Source of the DNA: Prochlorococcus sp. MIT 1223
GTDB lineage: Bacteria > Cyanobacteriota > Cyanobacteriia > PCC-6307 > Cyanobiaceae
DNA length: 64,000 nt
Reading direction: 5' to 3'
Assembly (NCBI RefSeq): GCF_034092465.1
Contig: NZ_CP139303.1
Location: 558,001-622,000 of the forward strand
Made by a program: the position numbers and the translations under genes. Shown one piece after another: positions 52,180-62,301 of the stretch (position 1 is the first letter of the stretch; every line of letters starts with the position of its first letter). The notes below the pieces were generated by a model that saw nothing but the letters and a program-made list of their open reading frames with translations, was not told the origin of the DNA and searched no databases.

Positions 52180-53406
52180 GTGAAAGCCATAAGCGTACTT
52201 GGGTCTACTGGCTCCATAGGGACTCAAACACTTGAAATTGCTGAAGAGTTTCCTGAAAAGTTCAATGTTGTAGCTCTTGCTGCAGGGAAAAACTTAGATC
52301 TCCTCACAAGACAAATCAAAACTCATTCTCCAGAAATTGTTGCTGTCGCAGACAGTTCTCTTATACCAGCTCTTAATGAACGAATAAATCACCTTCCAAA
52401 GGAAGGTTTTAAGAATGGCTTACCTAAATTGGTAGGAGGTCCAGATGGTTTAAATACCGCAGCATCATGGGACCATGCAGATATTGTCATTACTGGAATA
52501 GTTGGATGCGCTGGGCTTCTACCTACTCTTGCGGCAATTAAAGCAGGGAAAGATCTTGCCTTAGCCAACAAAGAAACACTCATTGCAGCTGGTCCTGTTG
52601 TTTTACCAGAATTAAAAAAAAGTGGAAGTCGATTACTTCCTGCAGACTCAGAGCATTCCGCAATTTTTCAATGTCTTCAAGGGACACCTTGGGCAGAAAA
52701 TGCTCGTTTATCAACTGGAGTTCCCACTCCAGGACTTAGTAAAATTCTTCTAACTGCTTCAGGTGGTGCCTTTAGAGATTGGCCTCCAGAGAAATTAGAG
52801 CAAGCAACTGTTGAAGATGCCACATCTCATCCGAATTGGAGCATGGGCAGAAAAATTACAGTTGACTCAGCAACCTTAATGAACAAAGGACTTGAAGTAA
52901 TAGAGGCTCATTATTTATTTGGACTTAATTACGAAAATATTGAGATTGTTATTCATCCGCAAAGCATCATTCATTCAATGATCGAATTAGAAGATACTTC
53001 TGTAATTGCACAACTAGGCTGGCCAGATATGAAACTCCCAATTTTATATTGCATGAGTTGGCCCCATAGGTTGTCCACTCCTTGGAAAAGGCTAAATCTA
53101 GCTGAAATAGGAAATTTAACTTTTAGGTCACCAGATACATCTAAATACCCATGTATGCAACTAGCATATGCCGCTGGCAAGGCTGGAGGAACAATGCCAG
53201 CAGTTCTTAATGCAGCAAATGAGGAAGCGGTAGCGCAATTTTTAGAAGAGAAGATTCATTTTCTGGGGATTCCCAAACTAATTGAAATGACGTGTGAGAA
53301 ACATAAAAACGACTTAAGAAGCGATCCTTCACTAAATGATATTCTTTTAATTGATAAATGGGCTAGAAACGAAGTTAGATATCAGTCAAGAAAAGTATTA
53401 ATTTAA
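52180..53406 (+). CDS. dxr: 1-deoxy-D-xylulose 5-phosphate reductoisomerase
   Basis: A 408-residue enzyme of the MEP pathway, converting DXP to MEP with NADPH and a divalent metal. It supplies isoprenoids for carotenoids and the phytyl chain of chlorophyll. The NADPH site is [16 protein letters not shown], and catalytic and metal sites are in [21 protein letters not shown] and [14 protein letters not shown]. The start is GTG at 52180; no in-frame ATG precedes the cofactor motif. Confidence 0.97.
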   Translation: MKAISVLGSTGSIGTQTLEIAEEFPEKFNVVALAAGKNLDLLTRQIKTHSPEIVAVADSSLIPALNERINHLPKEGFKNGLPKLVGGPDGLNTAASWDHADIVITGIVGCAGLLPTLAAIKAGKDLALANKETLIAAGPVVLPELKKSGSRLLPADSEHSAIFQCLQGTPWAENARLSTGVPTPGLSKILLTASGGAFRDWPPEKLEQATVEDATSHPNWSMGRKITVDSATLMNKGLEVIEAHYLFGLNYENIEIVIHPQSIIHSMIELEDTSVIAQLGWPDMKLPILYCMSWPHRLSTPWKRLNLAEIGNLTFRSPDTSKYPCMQLAYAAGKAGGTMPAVLNAANEEAVAQFLEEKIHFLGIPKLIEMTCEKHKNDLRSDPSLNDILLIDKWARNEVRYQSRKVLI

Positions 53407-53424
53407 AATAGACTAGTTTAAGAA

Positions 53425-53775
53425 ATGAAAAATCAAATTGTTAGTCATCATCTATTACTATGCGCAACTCCAAGAAAATCTTCTTGTTGTGATAAATCAA
53501 CAGGGGCATCAAGCTGGAAAAGACTAAAGTCAATACTTAAAGAATTGAATTTAGAGAACAGCAAACGTCCAGAAGGAATAGTTTTAAGATCAAAGGTAGA
53601 TTGCCTAAGAGTATGTAAAAACGGTCCTATTCTTTTAATCTGGCCAGATGGAATATGGTATGGAAGAGTAAGTCCTAAAAGAATAGAGGCAATTATTTAC
53701 AAACATATTTTAGAAGGCACTCCTATAAATGATTGGATAATAAACAAAACACCTATAAAGCAATCAAACACTTAA
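53425..53775 (+). CDS. thioredoxin-like [2Fe-2S] ferredoxin
   Basis: A 116-residue thioredoxin-fold iron-sulfur protein. Four Cys ligands match the family: LLCATPRKSSCC (Cys13 and Cys21 or Cys22) and DCLRVCKNGP (Cys60 and Cys64). The loop VSPKRIEAIIYKHILEGTPI near the end is typical. Electron transfer partner unknown. 18 bases after dxr, so probably in one operon. Confidence 0.85.
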   Translation: MKNQIVSHHLLLCATPRKSSCCDKSTGASSWKRLKSILKELNLENSKRPEGIVLRSKVDCLRVCKNGPILLIWPDGIWYGRVSPKRIEAIIYKHILEGTPINDWIINKTPIKQSNT

Positions 53776-54875
53776 ACAGAATTTTTTAAAAGCCATTTGT
53801 TTACCAAATAATCTCCCCAACATCCTTTCAAACCATGGAAACCATTATGACCACCTTTTTTAGTTAAGAGAATATCTATTTTCCTTTGTCCTAATTGTTT
53901 CACTCTCTCCATTAGTATCTGTGCTCCATAAACTGGAACCCATGGATCATCAAATGATTGAATAAAAAGAGATTTCGGAATCATCGTGTGGTTATCAAGT
54001 AAATATTTTAGTGGGGAGGCAAGTTTGTAATATTCTTCGACATTCTTAAAACCCCATCGCGGAGCTGTAATTGCAGAGTCAAAAGCGCGAATTGATGAAA
54101 TTTTTTTTGTTTTATTTATATCAACTCCTAAAAGTAAACTTCTTTCTTCATCAGATATTCCAAAAGGGTCCGCAAGAGTTTGTCGAACAAGTCGCCATAA
54201 AAGCCATCTTTGATATACCGTATTTCTTCTTCTCTCAATTGATTCGCTACAAGCAGATAGATCTAATGGACTACTAATACATACCAGCCCATCAAGGCAT
54301 GGAGAATTTGAATTAGCAGGATCCAAGCAAGTGTTTAGCAAAATGGTTCCTCCTAGTGAAAGGCCTACCCCATATAAAGGAAGAGATTTTCTACTTGGTA
54401 AATCTTCAGCAAGTGAATCACATATTTCCCTTGCGTGTGAAATAACTGGGAACAAATCACTGTTGCATTTAGCAGAGTAAGTTCCTGCCGCAAATTCCCT
54501 TCCAGGATCTGCTCCACGCAAATTCACTCGCAGTACAGCAAAGCCTGAATCAAGAAAAGAAGATGCCATTCGCCTTAATCCCTGCCTTCGACTAGACCCA
54601 CCAAGGCCATGGAGTATTAGAACAAGACCTAGAATCTTCTTAGAAGAAATTGGTTCATCTAATAAACAAAGCAAATTCCCTGCTCCACATTTTCGAGAAT
54701 GGTTTTCAGGAATAGGAACTAATATTTGCTTGCCTTTTTCTTGCTCTAATTCTTCAGATATAAAAGTATCCCGAAGAGTTTGAAGATCTCCCCCAATCCA
54801 AGGAAATCGCTCCTCAAAGTGAGGAACCCCAAGTTGTTCTAGACAAATTCCAGTTTGCTCATTAACCCTTACCAC
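53772..54875 (-). CDS. alpha/beta hydrolase (YheT-like)
   Basis: A 367-residue alpha/beta hydrolase related to the E. coli YheT esterase group. LVLILHGLGGSSRRQGLRRM forms the oxyanion region and YGVGLSLGGTILLN holds the nucleophile Ser. The acid and His appear in SFDDPWVPVYG and KKGGHNGFHG. Substrate unknown. Its start overlaps the end of pntB by 14 bases and its end overlaps the ferredoxin gene by 4. Confidence 0.85.
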   Translation of the reverse strand: MVRVNEQTGICLEQLGVPHFEERFPWIGGDLQTLRDTFISEELEQEKGKQILVPIPENHSRKCGAGNLLCLLDEPISSKKILGLVLILHGLGGSSRRQGLRRMASSFLDSGFAVLRVNLRGADPGREFAAGTYSAKCNSDLFPVISHAREICDSLAEDLPSRKSLPLYGVGLSLGGTILLNTCLDPANSNSPCLDGLVCISSPLDLSACSESIERRRNTVYQRWLLWRLVRQTLADPFGISDEERSLLLGVDINKTKKISSIRAFDSAITAPRWGFKNVEEYYKLASPLKYLLDNHTMIPKSLFIQSFDDPWVPVYGAQILMERVKQLGQRKIDILLTKKGGHNGFHGLKGCWGDYLVNKWLLKNSV

Positions 54876-56286
54876 CTAATCCAAGCTCCTTTAATTCAAC
54901 TAACAAGTCACCCAAGACTTTCTTAGCATCTCCAAAAAGCATAGAAGTATTGGGAAGATCAAATAGATCATTTTTTATACCTGAATACCCCGCACTCATT
55001 CCTCTTTTAACTACAAATACAGTTCTAGCCTCTTGCACATCTAAAACAGGCATCCCGTAAAGAGGGGAGGTTGTATCGGTTTTTGCCTGTGGGTTAACGA
55101 CATCATTAGCTCCAAGTATTAAGACCACATCTGTAGCAGGAAATTCAGGGTTAATTATTTCCATTTCTTTTAATTGATCGTATGGAACATCTGCCTCTGC
55201 AAGCAAAACATTCATATGTCCAGGCATTCTTCCAGCAACTGGATGAATTGCATAAGAAACATTTATTCCACTTGCCTCTAGAGCTCTTGAGACTTCTCTA
55301 AGCGTATGCTGAGCTTGGGCAACTGCAAGACCATAACCTGGAACAATTACTACTCTTTCGGCCGCCTCAAGAGTTAATGCGCATTCTTCAACACTGCAAC
55401 TTGTAATATTTGTATATTCGGCTGGTTCATTGGCTAATGAACCAGCGCTTGCGCCAAGCACTCCTCCAAAAAGAACGGATACTAAAGATCTATTCATGCC
55501 TTTACACATAACTTGGGTAAGAATCAACCCAGCTGCTCCAACCATTGCTCCTGCAACAATCAATAATTGGCTACCAACTACAAAGCCTGCAGCGGCAGCG
55601 GCAATACCTGAGTAACTGTTTAGCAGAGAAATAACTACAGGCATATCTGCTCCCCCTATTGAGAGAGTTACTCCAATACCAAGCAATCCAGAACTAATAA
55701 CAAGTAGCCAAAGTCCACTGAAATTATTTCCATTGGAAAGTATTTCAACAATGGATGTTAGAGAAAGTACTGCGAAAGCAATATTTACTGCATGTCTAAC
55801 TTTGCTTTGTGTCCAATTTGGTGTTGAGAGCCAACCTTGCAGTTTGGCCATTGCAACAATTGAACCAGTAAACGTTATTGCTCCTACAAAAATAGAAATA
55901 ATTATAGATATTGATTCGACCTTGGATTCTGATATTGGGAAAAGTGAAACTCCAACGGCAACAAGCAAGGAAGACATTCCTCCACAACCATTAAAAAGAG
56001 CAACAGTCTCTGGCATAGAAGTCATTGGGACTCTTTGCGCAGTAAAGATGCCCAGCAATCCGCCAACTAAAGATCCAATAATTATCCAATAACCTTCAAT
56101 AATGGATATATCATTTGTACCTATAAAATCAATTAAAACGCCTATTAAAGCAAGAGTAAGGGCAAAAGCGGCAAGACGATTTGCATCTCTCGCAGAACGA
56201 ACCTTGGAAAGACCTTTAATCCCTAAAGCGAGAAGAAGAACAGCTAAAAGCTCTATCGCTGGCTTTAAAATCAATGAGATATTCAT
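54862..56286 (-). CDS. pntB: NAD(P) transhydrogenase beta subunit
   Basis: A 474-residue protein. N-terminal membrane domain with about nine helices, then the NADP(H)-binding domain III with VPGYGLAVAQAQHTLREVSR and ILGANDVVNPQAKTD. It completes the proton-translocating transhydrogenase, which uses the proton gradient to reduce NADP+ with NADH. Third gene of the pnt operon. Plus-strand frames inside it are shadows. Confidence 0.95.
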   Translation of the reverse strand: MNISLILKPAIELLAVLLLALGIKGLSKVRSARDANRLAAFALTLALIGVLIDFIGTNDISIIEGYWIIIGSLVGGLLGIFTAQRVPMTSMPETVALFNGCGGMSSLLVAVGVSLFPISESKVESISIIISIFVGAITFTGSIVAMAKLQGWLSTPNWTQSKVRHAVNIAFAVLSLTSIVEILSNGNNFSGLWLLVISSGLLGIGVTLSIGGADMPVVISLLNSYSGIAAAAAGFVVGSQLLIVAGAMVGAAGLILTQVMCKGMNRSLVSVLFGGVLGASAGSLANEPAEYTNITSCSVEECALTLEAAERVVIVPGYGLAVAQAQHTLREVSRALEASGINVSYAIHPVAGRMPGHMNVLLAEADVPYDQLKEMEIINPEFPATDVVLILGANDVVNPQAKTDTTSPLYGMPVLDVQEARTVFVVKRGMSAGYSGIKNDLFDLPNTSMLFGDAKKVLGDLLVELKELGLGGKG

Positions 56287-56297
56287 AATGATTACCT

Positions 56298-56639
56298 TTA
56301 TTTTCTAGATGTTTTGCGGCTAAACATTGCAAGCATTCTGTCAGTGACAAAAAAGCCCCCTACAACATTGAACAATGCAAAGCCAAGAGCTATTGAACCC
56401 ATTATCAACAAAGGCAAATTGCTACCTGCTCTAATAATCAAAGTTAATGCAGCTAACATAGTTACACCTGAGATTGCATTAGCCCCACTCATTAAAGGGG
56501 TATGCAAAGTAGGTGGGACCTTTCCAATTAACTCCAAACCAAGGAGACTTCCAAGGATTAAGACCCAGAGAGCATCCGAAAAAGATAATTCATTGCCAGT
56601 CATTAATTTAATTCTCCTGTAGAAAGAAGTTCTGGACAT
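56298..56639 (-). CDS. pntA: NAD(P) transhydrogenase alpha subunit, membrane part
   Basis: A 113-residue protein with three to four membrane helices (ALWVLILGSLLGLELIGKVP, MLAALTLIIRAGSNLPLLI, LALFNVVGGFFVTDRML). It corresponds to the C-terminal membrane part of a single-chain PntA, here a separate gene (pntA2), as in many cyanobacteria and alphaproteobacteria. It overlaps the previous gene by 37 bases and precedes pntB by 11 bases. Confidence 0.9.
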   Translation of the reverse strand: MSRTSFYRRIKLMTGNELSFSDALWVLILGSLLGLELIGKVPPTLHTPLMSGANAISGVTMLAALTLIIRAGSNLPLLIMGSIALGFALFNVVGGFFVTDRMLAMFSRKTSRK

Positions 56640-57745
56640 TGAATAACTCCATCTTTACTAATAAGGGCTCCCTTAACTAATTCATCTTCAGTATTAAGGG
56701 TTAACTCACCATTTGTAATCAAAGGATTTAAAAGAGCTAACAAATTCCTTGCATATAAATAACTTGCATGATTGGGAACTGTACAGGGCAAATCTGAAGC
56801 TCCAATAAGCTTTACGCCTTTTCTTGAAATGGTTTCATTGCTTTTTGTCCCTGAACAATTTCCACCTTGATCTACAGCAATATCAACAACAACTGAGCCA
56901 GGACGCATCTGATCAAGTATTTCATCATCTATAAGACAAGGTGCCTTTTTACCTGGCACCTGAGCTGTACAAATAGCAACATCGGCTTCTGATAAATGAT
57001 GAATTAATTGCTGCCTCTGAGCTAATAAAAATTCCTTTGACACTTCTCGCGCATAACCACCAGATTCGGAAGGCTTTTCCGAAATTTCTGGAGGTTCAAT
57101 AAATCTGGCTCCCAATGATTCAACCTGTTCTTTAACCGCAGGACGAATATCACTTACATATACAACTGCACCAAGTCTTTTTGCAGTTGCTATTGCCTGC
57201 AATCCAGCTACTCCTGCTCCAAGTACAACAACTTTTGCAGGCTGAACAGTTCCAGCTGCGGTCATCAACATAGGGAAATATCTATCAAGTGCGCTAGCAG
57301 CAAGAATTACAGACTTGTATCCAGAAATATTTGCTTGAGAAGAAAGTGCATCTGAAGATTGAGCTCTACTAATTCTTGGAAGCAGCTCTAGAGACAATGC
57401 AGAAAGACCTTTTAATTGAAGAACACTTGCAAGAGTTTTGTTCCCATAAGGTTCTAAGAGACCTGTAATTAAAGTCCCAGGAGAAAGTTTCTTTAAAAGC
57501 TCGTCATTTGGTTTTTTAACACAAAGTAAAACGTTGGATTCAGCTAAAGCCTTGTCATCTCCAGGTTCAACCAATTTAGCTCCTGCATCTATGTATGCTT
57601 GATCTAAAAAACCTGCTGATAAACCTGCTCCTTTCTCAAAATAAAGCGAACAACCCATAGCTATAAACTTTTTTACAGTTTCAGGAGTTGCGGCAACACG
57701 AGTTTCTCTTGGACTCGATTCCAGAGGAATAAAAAATCTAGCCAA
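56603..57745 (-). CDS. pntA: NAD(P) transhydrogenase alpha subunit, NAD-binding part
   Basis: A 380-residue soluble NAD(H)-binding domain I. It has the alanine-dehydrogenase-like fold with ETRVAATPETVKKFIAMGC and the dinucleotide loop VVVLGAGVAGLQAIATAKRL, then RPAVKEQVESLGARFIE. It passes hydride to domain III of PntB. First gene of the operon (pntA1). Confidence 0.95.
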   Translation of the reverse strand: MARFFIPLESSPRETRVAATPETVKKFIAMGCSLYFEKGAGLSAGFLDQAYIDAGAKLVEPGDDKALAESNVLLCVKKPNDELLKKLSPGTLITGLLEPYGNKTLASVLQLKGLSALSLELLPRISRAQSSDALSSQANISGYKSVILAASALDRYFPMLMTAAGTVQPAKVVVLGAGVAGLQAIATAKRLGAVVYVSDIRPAVKEQVESLGARFIEPPEISEKPSESGGYAREVSKEFLLAQRQQLIHHLSEADVAICTAQVPGKKAPCLIDDEILDQMRPGSVVVDIAVDQGGNCSGTKSNETISRKGVKLIGASDLPCTVPNHASYLYARNLLALLNPLITNGELTLNTEDELVKGALISKDGVIQCPELLSTGELN

Positions 57746-57882
57746 AACAATTAATTTTATCTATCACAATTTGAGGTTACAGGGTGAAAAGGTTTTAATC
57801 CTTAGATCTTTCGTCAAGAAAGGTTTTCCTAATAAAGATTTTTAGCTATGAATAATATACGTAATTTAAATCGATCAATAAA

Positions 57883-58461
57883 ATGAGCCTCACCGCGATC
57901 GAATGTCCAGATGGCGTATGTCATAGCCATCACGGTGGGCATGCTGTTCCAAGAACAGCCATGCAAAAAAATCTACAGACTCATGGCAAAGAATGGTGTG
58001 AGAGACTCGCCGAAAGAATATATGAGATGTCAGTAGATACTTACTCTCAAACTGTAATGCCAAGCCTTCATGGTTCAGGGTGGCAAAGAAAGCATCTTGA
58101 CTGGGAATTCAAGCTAGCGAATCATGATTCCGAACCAGACGAAGCTCTCGTAGAAGGAATAATTAATGCCACAGAAAGCTTTCTACGGAGTAGTGAAGTT
58201 CATAGATTATTCATTCAAGAATTAGTTCAAGGAACTTTTGCTGAAGCTACTAATGACAAATTGAGATCAGTTGCTGTAAGGAAACTAATAGATAATGAGC
58301 TTATTAAAATAATTGAAGAAAAGAAAGATGAAATACTTGATCGCCTTGCAGAAAATCTTCTAGATGATGCTAATGGTGAGTTTGATTTAGCTCGTAAAGC
58401 AGCCAATGATGGAATAGAAGAGGTTGAAAGACTCCTTGTTAATCACACAGAGGCCATTTGA
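57883..58461 (+). CDS. conserved cyanobacterial hypothetical protein, 192 aa
   Basis: A 192-residue soluble protein. The start has a His/Cys cluster (ECPDGVCHSHHGGHAV) that could bind a metal. The rest is helical (GKEWCERLAERIYEMSVDTY, RKLIDNELIKIIEEKKDEIL) with no membrane segment. The family looks conserved in marine cyanobacteria, but I cannot name it. It is divergent from the pnt operon. Confidence 0.7.
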   Translation: MSLTAIECPDGVCHSHHGGHAVPRTAMQKNLQTHGKEWCERLAERIYEMSVDTYSQTVMPSLHGSGWQRKHLDWEFKLANHDSEPDEALVEGIINATESFLRSSEVHRLFIQELVQGTFAEATNDKLRSVAVRKLIDNELIKIIEEKKDEILDRLAENLLDDANGEFDLARKAANDGIEEVERLLVNHTEAI

Positions 58462-58681
58462 AGTTTTAACTTCAATCAAACAATTTCAAAAACAAAAAAC
58501 CTAGTTTTTTTTGTTGATTAAGCCTCAAATAACAAGCGTAGCAAAAGAAAATTAAATAGTTAAGAAAAAGTAAAACCTTAAGGAAACATTCTTTTTTGTT
58601 CATAAAGCGTATTTGTGCTCACAAACAAAGCTTTATTGGCGCATCAAATGTATAGGGTGGTAGCCCCGTTGGAGAAAAAAA

Positions 58682-58927
58682 ATGGATGCTTTTTCTGAAC
58701 GGCGAATAAGCATTGCCAGCTCATGGGCTTCTAACAGAATATCTGTATTAGATACTTTTGAAAGGTATGAAGATAGTTATGCCATTACTCAAGAATTCAG
58801 GGAATGGATCATTTGCCTACATCAACACCCAGAACAATTAGAAGCTTCTCTTCTAAAATTCCCACATTATTTAAAAACTTCTCAAATTGAAGAGCCAATT
58901 GATTCTGATGAAGTTTTAGAGATGTAA
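58682..58927 (+). CDS. hypothetical protein, 81 aa
   Basis: An 81-residue soluble protein (ERRISIASSWASNRISVLDT, then EFREWIICLHQHPEQLEASL). No family recognised. The 220-base gap before it contains a small palindrome (TTGAAGTTTTAACTTCAA near 58458-58475) and GGGTGGTAGCCCCGTTGGAG just before the ATG. Confidence 0.55.
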   Translation: MDAFSERRISIASSWASNRISVLDTFERYEDSYAITQEFREWIICLHQHPEQLEASLLKFPHYLKTSQIEEPIDSDEVLEM

Positions 58928-59025
58928 ACAAAAACATATTCCAACTTAGAAAATATATATAAGTTCATAAGAAATTCGTAGTTCTAGTTTTTTTTTCTTA
59001 TCGTTATAGTTTTCCGCCTTAATTT

Positions 59026-60417
59026 ATGGGCGTTCCAAATAAATCTGAACCTCAATTTATTGAGAATATTGTAATCGTAGGCTCTGGGCCAGCAGGTTAT
59101 ACATCTGCAATTTATGCCGCCAGGGCAAATCTACAACCATTACTAATAACTGGGTTTCAAAAAGGTGGGATCCCTGGTGGGCAGCTCATGACTACAACAT
59201 TTGTAGAGAATTTTCCAGGTTTCCCAGATGGAATAATGGGCCCTGACTTAATGGATTTATTAAAGGCGCAAGCTCTTAGATGGGGAACAAGGCTTTTAGA
59301 AGCAGATGCAGAAAATGTTGACTTGTGCCAACATCCTTTTAATTTATTAACTTCTGAGCAAATGATCAAAGCAAAGTCTTTGATCATTGCTACTGGAGCA
59401 AGTGCAAACAAGCTTGGACTAATTAAAGAAAAAGATTTTTGGAGCAAAGGAATTAGTGCATGCGCAATATGTGATGGAGCAACACCACAATTTAGAAATG
59501 AAAAACTAGCAGTCGTGGGAGGAGGAGACTCTGCTTGCGAAGAGGCAGTTTATCTAACTAAATATGGAAGTCATGTTCATCTTTTAGTTAGATCTAACAA
59601 GCTAAAAGCTAGTGGGGCAATGGCAGACAGAGTTCTGCTAAATAAAGAAATCTCAGTACATTTCGAAACCGAAATAATTGATATTGAAGGGAATGAATGG
59701 CTAGAGAATATAAAAATAAAAAAAAGAGGTCTCAAAACTCATGAAACAATTAAGGTAAAAGGTTTGTTTTATGCAATTGGACATACTCCCAATACTGAAC
59801 TATTTAAAAAGCAACTCCAAACAGATGGACTAGGATACATACTTACAAAACCTGGAAGACCGGAAACTTCAATTGAAGGAGTTTTTGCAGCAGGAGACGT
59901 TGCAGATTCAGAATGGAGACAAGGCGTCACTGCAGCAGCCAGTGGCTGTAAAGCTGCTTTAGCTGCAGAAAGATGGCTTACCAAAAACAATCTTGCACAA
60001 GTAATTAAAAGAGATTCTCCTGAACCTGCTTCAGCAGAAAAAGATATACCTATCAAAACATCAAACGAACAAAACTTTAAATTCGATGGGCCATGGCAAA
60101 AAGGTAGTTATGCACTTAGAAAGCTATATCACGAAAGTAAAATACCTCTTTTAGTAATTTATTCATCTAAGAGTTGTGGCCCTTGTCACGTATTAAAACC
60201 TCAATTAAAAAGAGTTCTTAAAGAGCTAAAAGGAAAATTCCAAGCAATAGAAATTGATATAGAAGAAGACCAAGAAATAGCCAAGCAAGCTGGTGTCGTA
60301 GGGACTCCAACTATCCAATTATTTCTAAAAAAAGAGCTAAAAGAGCAATGGAAAGGGGTAAAACAAAGAAGTGAATTCAAAAAAGCAATTACTAAGTTAT
60401 TTTCCTCTAAAATATAA
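59026..60417 (+). CDS. ntrC: NADPH-dependent thioredoxin reductase with fused thioredoxin (NTRC)
   Basis: A 463-residue fusion. Residues 1-330 are a low-molecular-weight thioredoxin reductase: FAD site [20 protein letters not shown], redox centre CAIC (about 145-148) in [15 protein letters not shown] site [15 protein letters not shown]. After a 40-residue linker a thioredoxin domain follows with the active site CGPC (about 384-387) in [12 protein letters not shown]. This NTRC form uses NADPH to reduce peroxiredoxins in plastids and cyanobacteria. Its likely partners here are the PrxQ and glutathione peroxidase genes. The name should not be confused with the nitrogen regulator NtrC. Confidence 0.95.
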   Translation: MGVPNKSEPQFIENIVIVGSGPAGYTSAIYAARANLQPLLITGFQKGGIPGGQLMTTTFVENFPGFPDGIMGPDLMDLLKAQALRWGTRLLEADAENVDLCQHPFNLLTSEQMIKAKSLIIATGASANKLGLIKEKDFWSKGISACAICDGATPQFRNEKLAVVGGGDSACEEAVYLTKYGSHVHLLVRSNKLKASGAMADRVLLNKEISVHFETEIIDIEGNEWLENIKIKKRGLKTHETIKVKGLFYAIGHTPNTELFKKQLQTDGLGYILTKPGRPETSIEGVFAAGDVADSEWRQGVTAAASGCKAALAAERWLTKNNLAQVIKRDSPEPASAEKDIPIKTSNEQNFKFDGPWQKGSYALRKLYHESKIPLLVIYSSKSCGPCHVLKPQLKRVLKELKGKFQAIEIDIEEDQEIAKQAGVVGTPTIQLFLKKELKEQWKGVKQRSEFKKAITKLFSSKI

Positions 60418-60420
60418 GAC

Positions 60421-60690
60421 TTATCTGCGTCTGCCACCTCCAGGTCTGTTTCCGCCAGGTCTACCTCCACCAGCTCCAGCATTTCGTTCTCTATAAGTTA
60501 TTCGCCCCCTAGTTAAATCGTAAGGGCTAATCTCCACTAGAACTTTGTCGCCAGCCAAAAGCTTAATTCTAAATTTAGTAAGCTTTCCAGCTGCTCTGCA
60601 TAAGCATTGGTGACCTTCAGGCTGCTCAAGTGTTACCAAATAAAATCCATTGCCCTGTTCTTTCTCAATAACACCTGAGGTCTCAATCAT
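60421..60690 (-). CDS. infA: translation initiation factor IF-1 with Gly/Arg-rich tail
   Basis: An 89-residue protein. Residues 1-70 are the S1-type OB fold of IF-1 (GVIEKEQGNGFYLVTLEQPE, KLLAGDKVLVEISPYDLTRG). The end is a Gly/Arg stretch (AGAGGGRPGGNRPGGGRRR), absent in E. coli IF-1, which would bind RNA non-specifically. The stop lies 4 bases from the convergent ntrC stop. Confidence 0.85.
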   Translation of the reverse strand: MIETSGVIEKEQGNGFYLVTLEQPEGHQCLCRAAGKLTKFRIKLLAGDKVLVEISPYDLTRGRITYRERNAGAGGGRPGGNRPGGGRRR

Positions 60691-60764
60691 GTTTTTAAAG
60701 TGTCCTTATTGGTTGAATCTAATTGTATTAATTAAACGTCCTTACTTTAAATCTTAAATAAGCA

Positions 60765-61031
60765 TTATTGAAAAACTGATTGAAGCTCTCTAACGGTCTG
60801 TAATTGCCCGTAATAGTAATTTGCAGTCGCTCTACGGTCAAAATCCTTTAATTCGTCAAATGCTTCAAAGCCAAAGTTTTTCCACAATTCATTTCCACAT
60901 GCCTTATCTAACTCAGACGAAGCCTCCTTAGCAAGGTTCTCTAGTCTTCTATTCAGGTTTTTAATTTGAGAAATTGACAAAACCAAACAAGCGTTGCAAG
61001 TAAATAGTACATCTGAACCATTAAAAAGCAA
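60765..61031 (-). CDS. conserved hypothetical protein, 88 aa
   Basis: An 88-residue protein. After a start with Cys residues (LFTCNACLVLSIS), the rest is helical and charged (NLNRRLENLAKEASSELDKA, ATANYYYGQLQTVRELQSVF). Likely a conserved cyanobacterial protein. It is 11 bases downstream of the ycf39 coding region. Confidence 0.65.
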   Translation of the reverse strand: MLFNGSDVLFTCNACLVLSISQIKNLNRRLENLAKEASSELDKACGNELWKNFGFEAFDELKDFDRRATANYYYGQLQTVRELQSVFQ

Positions 61032-61042
61032 TGCTTATTTGT

Positions 61043-62016
61043 TTAGATAGGAAATTTCTTCTTTTCTTCTGCATCAAGGTCTGCGCCAATCTCCTTAAGT
61101 CTCTTTAAAATTACATCGTAATATTCTTCTATGTAGCTTTCCATTGTTGTGGCTTTAGATTGCTCAAGGCCAAAAGCAGAATAGGTTTCTTCCATTGCTG
61201 CATCTAAAGATATGCCACTGCCGCTAACTTCTGAAAAAGATAATCGTTCGGCTACGTTTAAGGTTGATTCAAAAAATGATATTAATGATTGAGCCGCAGA
61301 AATAATTACAGGAGAGACTCTCCAAACTCTTGCTTTTCTATCACAAGATTTCTCACATAATTCAACAAGCTCTTCTGCTTTCCAAGCCTTTGGCCCAACA
61401 ACAGGAAAGCTTTTTCTAATTGTCTTTGGACGATTTAATGCAGCTACAGCAAATCTTGCCATGTCTTGAGTATTCATATAAGCAATCTCTCCAGGCTTTC
61501 CACTTATCCATACTGGCTGACTATCTAGTATAGGTATTGCAAATTGTCCAAGTACACCTTGCATGAAAGCGGCACCCTGAATAATTGTGTAATCCAAGTC
61601 CGAATTGACTAAAAGTCTCTCAGTGCAATATTTAATATCCATTAAAGGCACATTTCTATATTTCTCAGCAGCTAACAAAGATAAAAAACTACTCTTTTTA
61701 TATTTAATTGATCACAACATCTATACAGATTAAGCTTTCCATCCCAGTCAACATCGTAAACACTTCGAGGATCATCTGGCCTGCTTGTAGCCGAATCGAT
61801 AACGGCATCAACTCCATTAAGAGAATTTTTAATATCTGAACTGCTCAACAGGTCACCTGCCGTCAATTCGCATCCCCATTCCTGAAGAAAAGATGCACTT
61901 CTAGGTCTACGAACCATGCACCTAACTTTATGACCAGAGTCAATAGCAGTTTTAGCTATCTGCCGTCCAAGGGTGCCGGTCCCACCAAGAATGAGAACCT
62001 GCATAGGAGATTTCAT
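61043..62016 (-). pseudogene. ycf39: ycf39 homologue (NmrA-like) interrupted by a frameshift
   Basis: Two adjacent minus-strand frames together encode one NmrA-like SDR. 62016-61672 gives the N-terminus with the NADP-binding loop LILGGTGTLGRQIAKTAIDS and ends VVFYLC. 61678-61043 continues with LAAEKYRNVPLMDIKYCTER to the normal C-terminus. The break falls in a run of six T on the coding strand (61683-61688). One extra T, or a -1 ribosomal slip, would join them as VVFLSLLAAEK, as expected for Ycf39, and give about 324 residues. In Synechocystis, Ycf39 works with Hli proteins in photosystem II assembly. This may be a real lesion, a slippage site or a sequencing error. Confidence 0.85.
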
Positions 62017-62060
62017 TATTAGAAGAAAGCCTAAAGGGAAGAATTAAAAAACGTGAGAAC

Positions 62061-62159
62061 TTAATCTCCTTGAAGTTTTAACAACAGAGCACCCCCTAAA
62101 AGGCCTACTGGAATAAGTACCCAGAATACTGCTGCGATGCCAAAAATCTCTGATGCCAT
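62061..62159 (-). CDS. petM: cytochrome b6f complex subunit PetM
   Basis: Hand-translated from the ATG at 62159: 32 residues, [20 protein letters not shown] and onwards to LKLQGD. It matches PetM, the single-helix minor subunit of the cytochrome b6f complex in the thylakoid membrane. The length is standard. Confidence 0.97.
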   Translation of the reverse strand: MASEIFGIAAVFWVLIPVGLLGGALLLKLQGD

Positions 62160-62301
62160 TTTTTAATTTTAAATCATCAAACCATTAAAGCTCACTTTTA
62201 ATCCTATATGGCTTAAAAGTCTAGGTAAAGCCAACAAAAATCAACCAAATACAACTATATTTGGATAAAGTTCAATTCGAAAAATATTAAATTCAGTCCT
62301 A

